NCBI GenBank assembly: GCA_001941225.1 | Contig: MSHM01000032.1 | Coordinates: forward strand, 1-64,000 | Source: Oscillospiraceae bacterium Zagget12 | GTDB lineage: Bacteria; Bacillota; Clostridia; UBA1381 | Length of the DNA stretch: 64,000 nucleotides | Direction of reading: 5' to 3' | Made by a program: the position numbers and the translations under genes | Notes under the pieces: generated by a model | Database searches by the model: none | Seen by the model: the letters and a program-made list of their open reading frames with translations, nothing else | Told to the model about the DNA's origin: nothing | Shown: positions 48,081 through 57,660 of the stretch, in pieces | How the letters are laid out: the number at the start of each line of letters is the position of its first letter | How positions within the stretch are numbered: the stretch's first letter is position 1

Positions 48081-49268
48081 ATGAATTCGGTATATATGGA
48101 TAACAATGCGACAACTTCAATGAAAAAAGAGGTTTTGGACGCAATGATTCCGTATTATACAGACATATATGGCAATGCGTCGTCGAAGTTTTACAAGATT
48201 GGCAGAGATGCCGAGCAGGCGCTTTATAAAATGCGTGAAAGCGTGGCGAAAAGCATAGGTGCCGCCAATGTGAATGAGATTTATTTCACCGGCTCCGGCT
48301 GCGAGGCGGATAACTGGGCGATAAAGGGAATTGCTTTTGCGAACAGCAAAAAGGGCAATCACATTATAACGACAAAGATAGAGCATCACGCTATTCTCTC
48401 CGCCTGCGAGTATCTTGAAAAGCACGGCTTTGAGGTTACCTACCTCGATGTTGACGAATACGGAATCGTGAGCGCGCAAGCCGTTGAGGACGCAATTACG
48501 GATAACACAATACTTATATCCGTGATGACCGCGAACAATGAGATAGGCTCAATCGAGCCTATAAAGGAAATCGCGGAAATCGCTAAGCGTCATAAGGTAA
48601 TATTCCATACGGACGCGGTACAGGCTATAGGTCATATGAAAATTAACGTGAGCGAGCTTGGAGTGGATATGCTTTCATTGTCGGCGCATAAATTCCACGG
48701 ACCTAAGGGCGTGGGTATGCTGTATATAAGAAACGGCGTGCGTATTGACAACCTTATTCACGGCGGCGGACAGGAAAGAGGAAAAAGAGCCGCCACGGAA
48801 AATCTTGCCGGCATTGCGGGTCTGGCAAAGGCGCTTGAAATTGCGGTAAAAGACCTTGACGAAAACACGGCGCATATGAGAAAAATGCGCGACAGACTTA
48901 TCGAAGGTATAAGGAAAAATATCCCGTACTGCCGTCTTAACGGACCCGATGATGACAGAAGATTATGCAATAATGTAAATTTTTCGTTCCAATATGTTGA
49001 GGGCGAATCGATATTGATGATGCTTGATATGAAGGGCATAGCCGCGTCGAGCGGCAGCGCGTGCGCCTCGGGCTCTCTTGATCCGTCGCATGTCCTTATC
49101 GCGATAGGACTTCCGCACGAGATAGCGCACGGCTCGCTCAGATTGAGCGTCGGAGAGGACACTACGGAGGAGGAAGTCGATTACGTTATTGAAACTCTTC
49201 CGCCTATTATACAAAGACTCAGAGATATGTCGCCGCTATATGAGGGCGTAGAGAAAGGAGATAATTGA
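48081..49268 (+). CDS. nifS: Cysteine desulfurase NifS/IscS
   Basis: VYMDNNATTSMKKEVLDAM, HTDAVQAIGHM, LSLSAHKFHGPKGVGMLYIR, ASSGSACASGS. Confidence 0.95.
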   Translation: MNSVYMDNNATTSMKKEVLDAMIPYYTDIYGNASSKFYKIGRDAEQALYKMRESVAKSIGAANVNEIYFTGSGCEADNWAIKGIAFANSKKGNHIITTKIEHHAILSACEYLEKHGFEVTYLDVDEYGIVSAQAVEDAITDNTILISVMTANNEIGSIEPIKEIAEIAKRHKVIFHTDAVQAIGHMKINVSELGVDMLSLSAHKFHGPKGVGMLYIRNGVRIDNLIHGGGQERGKRAATENLAGIAGLAKALEIAVKDLDENTAHMRKMRDRLIEGIRKNIPYCRLNGPDDDRRLCNNVNFSFQYVEGESILMMLDMKGIAASSGSACASGSLDPSHVLIAIGLPHEIAHGSLRLSVGEDTTEEEVDYVIETLPPIIQRLRDMSPLYEGVEKGDN

Positions 49269-49270
49269 TT

Positions 49271-49702
49271 ATGTACAGTGAAAAGGTAATGGATCATTTT
49301 TCAAATCCGAGAAATGTCGGAGAAATAGAGAACGCGAATGCCGTGGGCGAAGTCGGAAACGCTAAATGCGGCGATATAATGAAAATATATATGGATATTC
49401 AGGATAACGTGATAAAGGACGTAAAGTTTAAGACGTTCGGCTGCGGAGCGGCAATCGCCACAAGCTCAATGGCAACGGAAATGGTAAAGGGCAAGACGGT
49501 TGACGAGGCTCTTTCCCTTACAAACAAAGCCGTTATGGAGGCGCTTGACGGACTTCCGAAGGAAAAAATTCACTGCTCCGTTCTTGCGGAGGAGGCTATA
49601 CAGTCGGCAATAAACGATTACAAAAAGCGCAACGGTGAGGCGCCGGCGGAGAATAAATGTGATTTCTGCTGTCAGAAATGCAATGATGTTAAAAACGATT
49701 GA
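49271..49702 (+). CDS. nifU: Fe-S cluster scaffold NifU/IscU-type, with Cys-rich C-terminal tail
   Basis: MYSEKVMDHFSNPRNVGEIENANAVGEVGNAKCGDIMKIYMDI, FGCGAAIATSSMATEMVKGK; tail CDFCCQKC. Confidence 0.93.
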   Translation: MYSEKVMDHFSNPRNVGEIENANAVGEVGNAKCGDIMKIYMDIQDNVIKDVKFKTFGCGAAIATSSMATEMVKGKTVDEALSLTNKAVMEALDGLPKEKIHCSVLAEEAIQSAINDYKKRNGEAPAENKCDFCCQKCNDVKND

Positions 49703-49721
49703 TTATTAAATATATTGTACA

Positions 49722-49775
49722 ATATGGTGTTGGTATCTGGTCACAAAACCGCTTGCCGACACCATATTTTGTGTG
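49722..49775 (+). terminator. Terminator-like hairpin downstream of nifU
   Basis: tatggtgttgg...ccgacaccata stem (one GU) followed by TTTT. Confidence 0.6.
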
Positions 49776-49854
49776 TATTTGGTAAAAACGGACACAAATG
49801 ATTTTCAATATTTAAACAAAATCAACAATGTTTACAAGAATTTAAAATTTAATA

Positions 49855-49883
49855 TTGCAATGCGCCAAGCTATAGTATATAAT
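49855..49883 (+). promoter_or_regulatory. Promoter of the fapR/fab operon
   Basis: TTGCAA-17 nt-TATAAT. Confidence 0.75.
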
Positions 49884-49897
49884 CATTAAGGTTAATG

Positions 49898-49917
49898 ATT
49901 TAGTACCTGCTACCAAT
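49898..49917 (+). promoter_or_regulatory. Putative FapR operator
   Basis: TTTAGTACCTGCTACCAAT just downstream of the -10 and upstream of fapR; resembles the Bacillus FapR box (TTAGTACCTxxTxCTAA type) from memory. Confidence 0.7.
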
Positions 49918-49930
49918 AATAATTGATAAA

Positions 49931-50503
49931 ATGTCGAAACGGCGGAAAGGAGCGCTCTTTATGACGAGAACTTTGTTAAAAAAACAGCGTCACGAATTTT
50001 TACTGAGGCAAATAAAGCAAAATCCGTTTTTAAAAGATGAGGAGCTTGCCGAGGCTTGCAGAGTGAGCGTATCCACAATACGTTTTGACAGAGCCGAGTT
50101 GGGAATAGCGGAATACAGAGAAAGAGTAAAATCCGCGGCTCAGGAGGGAATGAGCGCCAATATGGCGGCTACGGGCGAGGTTCTCGACCTCAACCTGTTT
50201 CATGACGGAATATCCGTTTTGAAAACCGATAAATCAATGGTATTTTCGGGTACAAACATTATGAAGGGTCAATATATATACGCCTTTGCCGAAAACCTTG
50301 CATTGAGCGTTATTGACGCCAACGCGGCGCTTGTCAAGGTGGCGAATGTAAAGTATGTGCATGAGGCGCACGCCGGTGAAAGCCTTGTGGCAAAATCCGA
50401 TGTTATGCGCGTAAAGGAAAAGGAATTTATAGTACGCGTTGTAATCAAGGCGAATATGAATGAGGTATTCAGAGGTAAGTTCAGTCTGCTTGTAGCGGAT
50501 TAA
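49931..50503 (+). CDS. fapR: FapR, malonyl-CoA-responsive fatty-acid/phospholipid biosynthesis repressor
   Basis: KKQRHEFLLRQIKQNPFLKDEELAEACRVSVSTIRFDRAELGIAEYRERVK; head of fab operon. True start may be 49961. Confidence 0.93.
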   Translation: MSKRRKGALFMTRTLLKKQRHEFLLRQIKQNPFLKDEELAEACRVSVSTIRFDRAELGIAEYRERVKSAAQEGMSANMAATGEVLDLNLFHDGISVLKTDKSMVFSGTNIMKGQYIYAFAENLALSVIDANAALVKVANVKYVHEAHAGESLVAKSDVMRVKEKEFIVRVVIKANMNEVFRGKFSLLVAD

Positions 50504-50531
50504 TAATGATATGTGATATTCGGAGGATTAA

Positions 50532-51539
50532 ATGAAGATTATAATTGACGCAATGGGCGGAGATCACGCTCCGCACGCTCCCGTAAAGGCGGCTGTTAAA
50601 GCGGCAAAGGAGCTTGGAGTTGAAATAATACTTGTCGGTGTTACAGATGTTTTGAAAAAGGAGCTTTCGGGATATGATTATCCGAAAGACAAAATAAGCA
50701 TCGCTCACGCGAACGACGTAATATCAAATCATGAAGAACCGGCAAAGGCGGTCAGAAATAAAAAGAACGCGTCCGTCGTTGTGGCGGCGAATATGCTGAA
50801 AAACGGCGAGGGCGACGCGATGCTGTCAATGGGCAATACGGGTGCGCTGCTCGCGTCGGGACTGCTTATAGTCGGCAGAATAAAGGGCGTTTTAAGACCC
50901 GCTCTCGCGACGCTGCTGCCAAGCGCAAAGGGACCCAAAATGCTCATAGACGCCGGCGCGAACACGAACTGCAAGGCTGAAAATCTTGTACAGTTTGCCA
51001 TTATGGGCAGTATATATATGAAGAATGTGCTTGCGATAGAAAATCCCACGGTCGGACTTATCTCCAACGGCGAGGAGGAGGGCAAGGGCGATGAACTTAC
51101 AAAGGAAACATTTCCTCTTCTTAAAAATGCTCCCGTTAATTTTATAGGAAATATAGAGGGACGCGACGTTATGGAGGGCACTGCGGACGTTATAACCTGC
51201 GACGGCTTTGTCGGCAACGTAATACTGAAAACCGTTGAGGGTATGGGTCACGTTGTCAGCCAAAAGGTAAAGGGTATATTTACAAAGAGCCTTTTTACCA
51301 AAATAGGCGCGCTGTTTGTTATAAGCGGCTTGAACAAATTCAAGCAGACAATGGATTACCGAGAATACGGCGGAGCGCCGCTTTTGGGAACCAAGCGTCC
51401 GGTGATAAAGGGTCACGGCTCGTCTGACAGTAAAGCGGTATTTTCAGCAATATATCAGGCGAAGAAATTTGTCGAAACAAATGTAATAGATGAAATAGTT
51501 AAGAATATAAGCGGTATGGAGGAGAAAAAGAATGGTTAA
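50532..51539 (+). CDS. plsX: Phosphate acyltransferase PlsX
   Basis: MKIIIDAMGGDHAPHAPVKAAVKA. Confidence 0.96.
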   Translation: MKIIIDAMGGDHAPHAPVKAAVKAAKELGVEIILVGVTDVLKKELSGYDYPKDKISIAHANDVISNHEEPAKAVRNKKNASVVVAANMLKNGEGDAMLSMGNTGALLASGLLIVGRIKGVLRPALATLLPSAKGPKMLIDAGANTNCKAENLVQFAIMGSIYMKNVLAIENPTVGLISNGEEEGKGDELTKETFPLLKNAPVNFIGNIEGRDVMEGTADVITCDGFVGNVILKTVEGMGHVVSQKVKGIFTKSLFTKIGALFVISGLNKFKQTMDYREYGGAPLLGTKRPVIKGHGSSDSKAVFSAIYQAKKFVETNVIDEIVKNISGMEEKKNG

Positions 51540-52509
51540 CGCAAAAATAAGCGGCGTCGGGGGATATATACCCGAAAAGGTGTATGACAACGCGTATATG
51601 GAAAGCATAGTTGACACGAATGACGAGTGGATAACAAGACGCACGGGAATAAAAGAAAGACATATATCCGCCGATAACGAGTATACGACCGATATGGCGA
51701 CAATAGCCGGAAAACGCGCTATTGAAAACGCGGGACTTACGGCGGAGGATATAGACCTTATACTTCTTGCGACGGTCACTCCCGATTATTTTACGCCGGC
51801 TTGCTCGTGCATTGTACAGCATAATCTCGGAGCGATAAACGCTGCGGCTTTTGACTATAACGCGGCTTGCTCCGGTTTTGTAACGGGACTTACCATAGCA
51901 AAGCAGTTTATACAGACGGGAACATATAAGAATGTGCTTGTTATATGTGCCGATGTTTTAAGCAAGGCGACCGATTATAAGGACAGAGCCACCTGCGTGC
52001 TGTTCGGCGACGCTGCCGGAGCGGCGGTTGTATCGGCAAGCGAGGAGAGAGGCATTATCTCCACCGATATAGGAGCGGACGGCTCAAGCGGACTTGCGAT
52101 AACCAGCCTTGCATACAGAGATGACGAGGAGGAAACGGAAAAGAGAGTAAGCCGTAAAAAGGATACAATTTGGATGGCGGGACAGGCTGTAATGAAATTC
52201 GCTGTAAAGGCAATGGCGGACGCATCGCAAAGGGTTATCGATGAGGCGGGTCTTACATGGGACGATATTGAATTGGTAATTCCGCATCAGGCTAACTACA
52301 GAATTGTTGACAGCGCGATAAAGAGAATGGGAATAAGCAAGGATAAGGTATTTTTAAATCTTGAAAAGTACGGAAACACCTCCGCGTCATGTATTCCCGT
52401 TGCGCTCACGCAGGCAGTTGAGCAGGGCAAAATTAAAAAGGGCGATAAGATAGTGCTTGTAGGTTTCGGCGGCGGATTGACATGGGGTGCCGCGGTTCTT
52501 GAATGGTAA
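51532..52509 (+). CDS. fabH: Beta-ketoacyl-ACP synthase III
   Basis: GVGGYIPEKV, NAAAFDYNAACSGFVTGL, IPHQANYRIVDSA, GFGGGLTWGAAV. Confidence 0.96.
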   Translation: MVNAKISGVGGYIPEKVYDNAYMESIVDTNDEWITRRTGIKERHISADNEYTTDMATIAGKRAIENAGLTAEDIDLILLATVTPDYFTPACSCIVQHNLGAINAAAFDYNAACSGFVTGLTIAKQFIQTGTYKNVLVICADVLSKATDYKDRATCVLFGDAAGAAVVSASEERGIISTDIGADGSSGLAITSLAYRDDEEETEKRVSRKKDTIWMAGQAVMKFAVKAMADASQRVIDEAGLTWDDIELVIPHQANYRIVDSAIKRMGISKDKVFLNLEKYGNTSASCIPVALTQAVEQGKIKKGDKIVLVGFGGGLTWGAAVLEW

Positions 52510-52556
52510 AATTTTGATAATATATTTTATGACGGTGCTTTGCACAGAAAGGACAA

Positions 52557-53504
52557 ATGAATATGAAAACAAGATTATGTGAACTGCTTGGAATTGAATA
52601 CCCTATTATTCAGGGCGGTATGGCATGGGTTGCCACTGCCGAGCTTGCCGCGGCTGTATCGAACGGAGGCGGCATAGGTCTTATAGCGGCGGGAAACGCT
52701 CCGGCGGACGTGGTAAGAGAACAGATTAGAAAGGCAAGAGAGCTTACCGATAAGCCCTTCGGCGTAAACGTGATGATGATGTCGCCGTTCGTGGAAGAGG
52801 TAATGCAGGTTATTATAGAAGAAAAGCCGGCGGCTGTGGCGACAGGAACGGGAAATCCGGGTAAATACATACCCGCGCTCAAGGAGGCGGGCATAAAGGT
52901 TATGCCGGTTATCGCAAGCGTTGCAATGGCGGTAAAAATGGAAAAATCAGGCGCGGACGCGGTTATTGCCGAGGGTACCGAGGCGGGCGGACACATAGGC
53001 GAGCTTACGACTATGGTTCTTGTTCCGCAGATAGTTGACGCGGTATCTATTCCCGTTGTAGCGGCGGGAGGCATTGCGGACAGTCGCGGCGCGGTTGCGG
53101 CATTCGCGCTCGGCGCGGACGGTATACAGGTCGGAACGCGTTTCCTTTGTTCAACCGAATGTATCGCTCACGATAACTACAAGCAGGCGGTTATAAAGGC
53201 AAAGGACAGAGATGCCGTTGTAACGGGCAGAAGTACGGGCGCACCGGTAAGAGCGCTTAAAAATAAGCTTACTCGCGAGTATGACAAGCTTGAAAAGGCG
53301 GGAGCATCATTTGAGGAAATCGAACAGCTCGGCGTTGGCGGTTTAAGACGCGCATTTGCTGAGGGCGATGTGCAGATGGGTTCGCTTATGGCGGGACAAT
53401 CCGCGGCAATGGTCAAAAAAATCGAGCCATGCGCGGACATTATAAAGAGCTATTTTGACGGCACCGAGGCGGTTATAGAAGAGATTTGTTCCAAACTTAA
53501 ATAA
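52557..53504 (+). CDS. fabK: Enoyl-ACP reductase FabK (FMN-dependent)
   Basis: MKTRLCELLGIEYPIIQGGMAWVATAELAAAVSNGGGIGLIAAGNAPADVVREQIRKARELTDKPFGVNVMMMSPFV. Confidence 0.95.
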   Translation: MNMKTRLCELLGIEYPIIQGGMAWVATAELAAAVSNGGGIGLIAAGNAPADVVREQIRKARELTDKPFGVNVMMMSPFVEEVMQVIIEEKPAAVATGTGNPGKYIPALKEAGIKVMPVIASVAMAVKMEKSGADAVIAEGTEAGGHIGELTTMVLVPQIVDAVSIPVVAAGGIADSRGAVAAFALGADGIQVGTRFLCSTECIAHDNYKQAVIKAKDRDAVVTGRSTGAPVRALKNKLTREYDKLEKAGASFEEIEQLGVGGLRRAFAEGDVQMGSLMAGQSAAMVKKIEPCADIIKSYFDGTEAVIEEICSKLK

Positions 53505-53517
53505 GGAGAAAAATAAA

Positions 53518-54453
53518 ATGGGTAAATTAGCATTTGTATTTGCGGGTCAGGGCGCTCAGGCAGTAGGAATGGGTAAGGAATTGGCTGAAAACTTCCCTGT
53601 TGCCGATAAGGCTTTTGACGAGGCGAGCGAGGCGCTCGGCTTTGATATAAAGGATATGATATGGAACGGCGACAGTGAAACTCTTATGATTACGGAAAAC
53701 ACTCAGCCTACCATAGTCACAATGAGCGTTGCGGCTCTCAGAGTATTGCAGGAAAAGGGTATAAAGCCCGATGTTGTCGCGGGACTGAGCCTCGGAGAAT
53801 ATACGGCGCATATTGCCTCCGGCTCAATGGATTTTGCCGACGGTGTAAGACTTGTAAAAAAACGCGGCAAATATATGCAGGAGGAGGTTCCCGTAGGCGA
53901 GGGCGCAATGGCGGCAATAATCGCGCTCAGCGCCGAGGATGTTATCGCGTGCTGCGACGAGGCGTCCAAAATCGGAGTATGCTCTCCGGCGAACTTTAAC
54001 TGCCCGGGACAGATTGTGGTATCGGGCGAGGTAGCGGCGGTTGAAAAATGCTGCGAATTGGCAAAGGAAAAGGGCGCAAAACGCGCTATGAAACTTCCTG
54101 TTTCCGCTCCTTTCCACTGCTCGATGCTCATAGGCGCGGGCGAAAAGCTTGCAAAGGAGCTTGAGGGCGTTGAAATAAAGGATATGCAGATACCGGTAAT
54201 TACCAATGTAACGGCTGATTACGTTGCGTCCAAAGATGATATTAAGCCGTATCTTATAAAGCAGGTATCGTCCTCCGTCAAATGGGAAGAGACAGTCAGA
54301 AGAATGATAGCCGACGGTGTGGACACATTTGTTGAGGTCGGACCGGGCAAAGCGCTAAGCGGCTTTGTAAAAAAGGTTTCACGAGATGTAAAGGTGTTTA
54401 ATGTGGAGGATATGACTTCGCTTGAAAAGACACTTGACGGACTTAACGCGTAA
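53518..54453 (+). CDS. fabD: Malonyl-CoA-ACP transacylase
   Basis: LAFVFAGQGAQAVGMGKEL, VVAGLSLGEYTAH. Confidence 0.96.
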   Translation: MGKLAFVFAGQGAQAVGMGKELAENFPVADKAFDEASEALGFDIKDMIWNGDSETLMITENTQPTIVTMSVAALRVLQEKGIKPDVVAGLSLGEYTAHIASGSMDFADGVRLVKKRGKYMQEEVPVGEGAMAAIIALSAEDVIACCDEASKIGVCSPANFNCPGQIVVSGEVAAVEKCCELAKEKGAKRAMKLPVSAPFHCSMLIGAGEKLAKELEGVEIKDMQIPVITNVTADYVASKDDIKPYLIKQVSSSVKWEETVRRMIADGVDTFVEVGPGKALSGFVKKVSRDVKVFNVEDMTSLEKTLDGLNA

Positions 54454-54471
54454 GAGAAGGGAGAAAAAGAA

Positions 54472-55212
54472 ATGTTAAACGGTAAGGTTGCAATAGTAAC
54501 AGGCTCTGGCAGAGGAATAGGCAAAGCGATAGCGGTAAAGCTTGCGTCATACGGCGCGAATATCGTTATAAACGATATTCCCTCATCGGATTACGCTGAT
54601 GAAACCTGTGAGGAAATCAAAGCAATGGGCGTGGACAGCATAGTTATAAAGGGCGATGTAAGAAAAACCGAGGACGTAAAAAGGCTTATATCCGAAACTA
54701 TGGATAAATTCGGGAAAATAGACATATTTGTTAATAACGCGGGCGTTACAAAGGACGGTCTTATGATAAGAATGTCAGAGGAGGACTGGGACCTTGTAAT
54801 GGATATAAACTTGAAAGGCGCGTTTAACTGCATAAAGGCGGTTGCAAGACCGATGATGAAACAGAGGAGCGGCGCTATTATAAATATCGCGTCCATAGTG
54901 GGAGTTATGGGCAATCCCGGTCAGGCTAACTACGTCGCGTCAAAGGCGGGACTTATCGGTCTTACAAAGACTACGGCAAAGGAATTTGCCTCAAGAGGCA
55001 TCAGATGCAACGCTGTCGCTCCCGGATTTATACGTTCGGCAATGACAGACGTGCTTGCGGACGATGTTAAGCAGAAATATTTTGACTCAATTCCGCTCGG
55101 AAAATTCGGAGAAACAGAGGATATTGCCGATGTTGTCGCTTTTTTGGCGTCGGATATGTCAAAATACGTTACAGGTCAAGTAATAAATGTTGACGGCGGA
55201 CTTGTAATGTAA
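54472..55212 (+). CDS. fabG: 3-oxoacyl-ACP reductase
   Basis: GKVAIVTGSGRGIGKAIAVKLA, NNAGVTKDGLMIRMSEEDWD, NYVASKAGLIGLTKTTAKEFASRGI. Confidence 0.96.
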   Translation: MLNGKVAIVTGSGRGIGKAIAVKLASYGANIVINDIPSSDYADETCEEIKAMGVDSIVIKGDVRKTEDVKRLISETMDKFGKIDIFVNNAGVTKDGLMIRMSEEDWDLVMDINLKGAFNCIKAVARPMMKQRSGAIINIASIVGVMGNPGQANYVASKAGLIGLTKTTAKEFASRGIRCNAVAPGFIRSAMTDVLADDVKQKYFDSIPLGKFGETEDIADVVAFLASDMSKYVTGQVINVDGGLVM

Positions 55213-55277
55213 TATAATAGATATATAATTCTTTATGAATTTATATAATTACCATCGAAAGGGGGTGCAGGAATATA

Positions 55278-55511
55278 ATGGAGGAGTTTGAAAGAGTAAA
55301 GGACATAATCGTTGATCAGCTTAGCGTTGATGCTGAAGAGGTAACAATGGAGGCATCATTTGTTGATGATTTAGGTGCGGATTCATTGGACGTTGTAGAG
55401 CTTATAATGGGCTTTGAAACAGAATTTGACATCGAAATCCCTGACGAGGACGCTGAAAAAATCAGCACGGTTGGCGACGCAGTTGAATATATCAAAAGTC
55501 ATAATGCGTAA
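55278..55511 (+). CDS. acpP: Acyl carrier protein
   Basis: [20 protein letters not shown] phosphopantetheine motif. Confidence 0.97.
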   Translation: MEEFERVKDIIVDQLSVDAEEVTMEASFVDDLGADSLDVVELIMGFETEFDIEIPDEDAEKISTVGDAVEYIKSHNA

Positions 55512-55523
55512 GTTAAAGAAGTA

Positions 55524-55565
55524 GCGCCTTGCACCAAATACGTTTTGATGCAAGGCACGAAACTT
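55524..55565 (+). terminator. Hairpin downstream of acpP (partial terminator/processing site)
   Basis: gcgccttgca...tgcaaggcac stem followed by acgaaacTTTTT. Confidence 0.6.
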
Positions 55566-55625
55566 TTTGAACAGTAATAATTATTTAAATTTATATATAC
55601 AAAGATAAAACAGGAGGGGAAAAAG

Positions 55626-56864
55626 ATGAGAAGAGTTGCTGTAACCGGTTTGGGAGCGGTTACTCCTATCGGAAATGATGTAAAGTCCTTTTGGGACGGA
55701 ATAAAATCCGGAAAATGCGGTATAGATAAGGTAACTCATTTTGACGCTTCGGATTTAAAAACACAGATTGCCGGTGAGGTTAAGGATTTTGAGCCTACCG
55801 ATTATATCGAGAAAAAAGATGCGCGCAAAATGGACAGATATACTCAGTTTGCCATGGTTGCGGCAAGCGAGGCTGTAGCGGATTCCGGACTTAATATGGA
55901 AAATGAGGACCCGTGGAGGGTCGGAGTTATAACAGGCTCCGGTATAGGCGGCATAGACACCCTTGTGGAACAGCATAATGCGCTTTTAAACAGAGGTCCC
56001 GGCAGAGTAAGCCCGTTCTTTATTCCTATGATGATAGGCAATATGGGTGCCGCTCAGATTGCGATTAAGTTTAACGCTAAAGGCGTAAATGAAAATATCG
56101 TAACCGCCTGCGCGTCAAGCACAAACGCTATCGGCGACGCTTTAAGGCATATTCAATACGGCAAAAACGACGTTATAATCGCCGGCGGCGCGGAGGCTGC
56201 GGTTAATCAGCTTGCCTTTGCCGGATTTTGCAGTATGAAAGCGATGTCAACCAGAAATGACGACCCAAAAACAGCGTCAAGACCGTTCGACGCGGATCGC
56301 GACGGCTTTATTTTAAGCGAGGGCGCGGGATTTGTGGTATTGGAGGAGCTTGAGCACGCCAAAAAGCGCGGAGCGCATATATACTGCGAGCTTGCCGGTT
56401 ACGGCGCGACGGACGACGCGTATCATATAACAAGTCCTGTTCCGGGCGGCGAAGGCGGAGCGAAAGCTATGGAGCTTGCAATAGAAGACGCGGGCTTAAA
56501 ACCGGAGGATATAACATATATAAACGCTCACGGCACATCAACAAAGTATAACGACCATTTTGAAACTCAGGCTATAAAGACCGCGCTCGGCGATGCGGCA
56601 AAGACCGTTGCCGTAAGCTCGACAAAATCTATGACGGGACATCTTCTCGGCGCGGCGGGCGGCGTTGAGGCTATAATATGCGCAAAGGCTATCAGCGAGG
56701 GATATATTCCCGCGACAATCAATTACGTAACTCCCGACCCCGACTGCGATTTGGACATAGTACCGATCGTGGGCAGGGAACAGGAGGTAAAAGCGGCTAT
56801 GTCAAATTCGCTCGGTTTCGGCGGACATAACGCTACAATCGTTATGAAAAAATACGAGGAATAA
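55626..56864 (+). CDS. fabF: Beta-ketoacyl-ACP synthase II
   Basis: [57 protein letters not shown]. Confidence 0.96.
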   Translation: MRRVAVTGLGAVTPIGNDVKSFWDGIKSGKCGIDKVTHFDASDLKTQIAGEVKDFEPTDYIEKKDARKMDRYTQFAMVAASEAVADSGLNMENEDPWRVGVITGSGIGGIDTLVEQHNALLNRGPGRVSPFFIPMMIGNMGAAQIAIKFNAKGVNENIVTACASSTNAIGDALRHIQYGKNDVIIAGGAEAAVNQLAFAGFCSMKAMSTRNDDPKTASRPFDADRDGFILSEGAGFVVLEELEHAKKRGAHIYCELAGYGATDDAYHITSPVPGGEGGAKAMELAIEDAGLKPEDITYINAHGTSTKYNDHFETQAIKTALGDAAKTVAVSSTKSMTGHLLGAAGGVEAIICAKAISEGYIPATINYVTPDPDCDLDIVPIVGREQEVKAAMSNSLGFGGHNATIVMKKYEE

Positions 56865-56877
56865 TGTGGATTTTATA

Positions 56878-56905
56878 GAGGATGCCTCTCTTGAGGGGCA
56901 CCCTC
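56878..56905 (+). terminator. Hairpin downstream of fabF
   Basis: gaggatgcctct-cttg-aggggcaccctc, CUUG tetraloop, one mismatch; no strong U tract. Confidence 0.5.
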
Positions 56906-56987
56906 TAATGTTAATTTATGTGGTTTGCTCCCAAAAGCGAAAGGTTCGCTGTTGGGAAGAGTTCATATATTGAAAGGTAAAATTGAT

Positions 56988-57659
56988 ATGAAAAACGTAC
57001 AGGAAAAAATCGGACACACCTTTAAAAATATAAATCTTTTGGAAACGGCGCTGACACATAGCTCATATGCAAACGAGAGTAAAAAGGCAAGCAATGAGCG
57101 TCTTGAATTTTTGGGCGACTCTGTTTTGAGCCTTGTAATAAGTGATTATATTTTCAGACGCTTGCCGAATGTTGCTGAGGGCTGGCTTTCAAAATACAGA
57201 GCAACGCTTGTATGCGAACAGTCCCTTTATGAAATTTCAAAGAAAATATCCCTAAGTAAATTCATTTTGCTCGGTAAAGGCGAGGAAATGACCGGCGGCA
57301 GAGAAAGACCGTCCATTGTTTCGGACGCGTTCGAGGCGGTGTTGGCGGCAATTTATCTTGACGGCGGAATGGAAAAGGCGAGAGCTTGGGTGATAAATCT
57401 TATGCGCGATTCCATTGATGATGTTATTATGGGACACGGATACGCCGATTATAAAACAATGCTCCAGGAGGCTTTGCAAAAGGGCAATAAGGGCAAAGTG
57501 ACCTACAGAACAATTTCGGAAACGGGACAGGATCACAACAAAACCTTTGAGGTTGAGGTTTTGGTTGACGAGGTTCCGCAAAACAGAGGAAAGGGTCACA
57601 ACAAAAAAGAGGCGGAACAAAACGCTGCGCATACCGCGCTGAAGAATATCGGTAAATAA
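56988..57659 (+). CDS. rnc: Ribonuclease III
   Basis: LLETALTHSSYANE, NERLEFLGDSVLSLVISDYIF, dsRBD GKGHNKKEAEQNAAHTAL; start placed at ATG 56988. Confidence 0.95.
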   Translation: MKNVQEKIGHTFKNINLLETALTHSSYANESKKASNERLEFLGDSVLSLVISDYIFRRLPNVAEGWLSKYRATLVCEQSLYEISKKISLSKFILLGKGEEMTGGRERPSIVSDAFEAVLAAIYLDGGMEKARAWVINLMRDSIDDVIMGHGYADYKTMLQEALQKGNKGKVTYRTISETGQDHNKTFEVEVLVDEVPQNRGKGHNKKEAEQNAAHTALKNIGK

Positions 57660-57660
57660 G

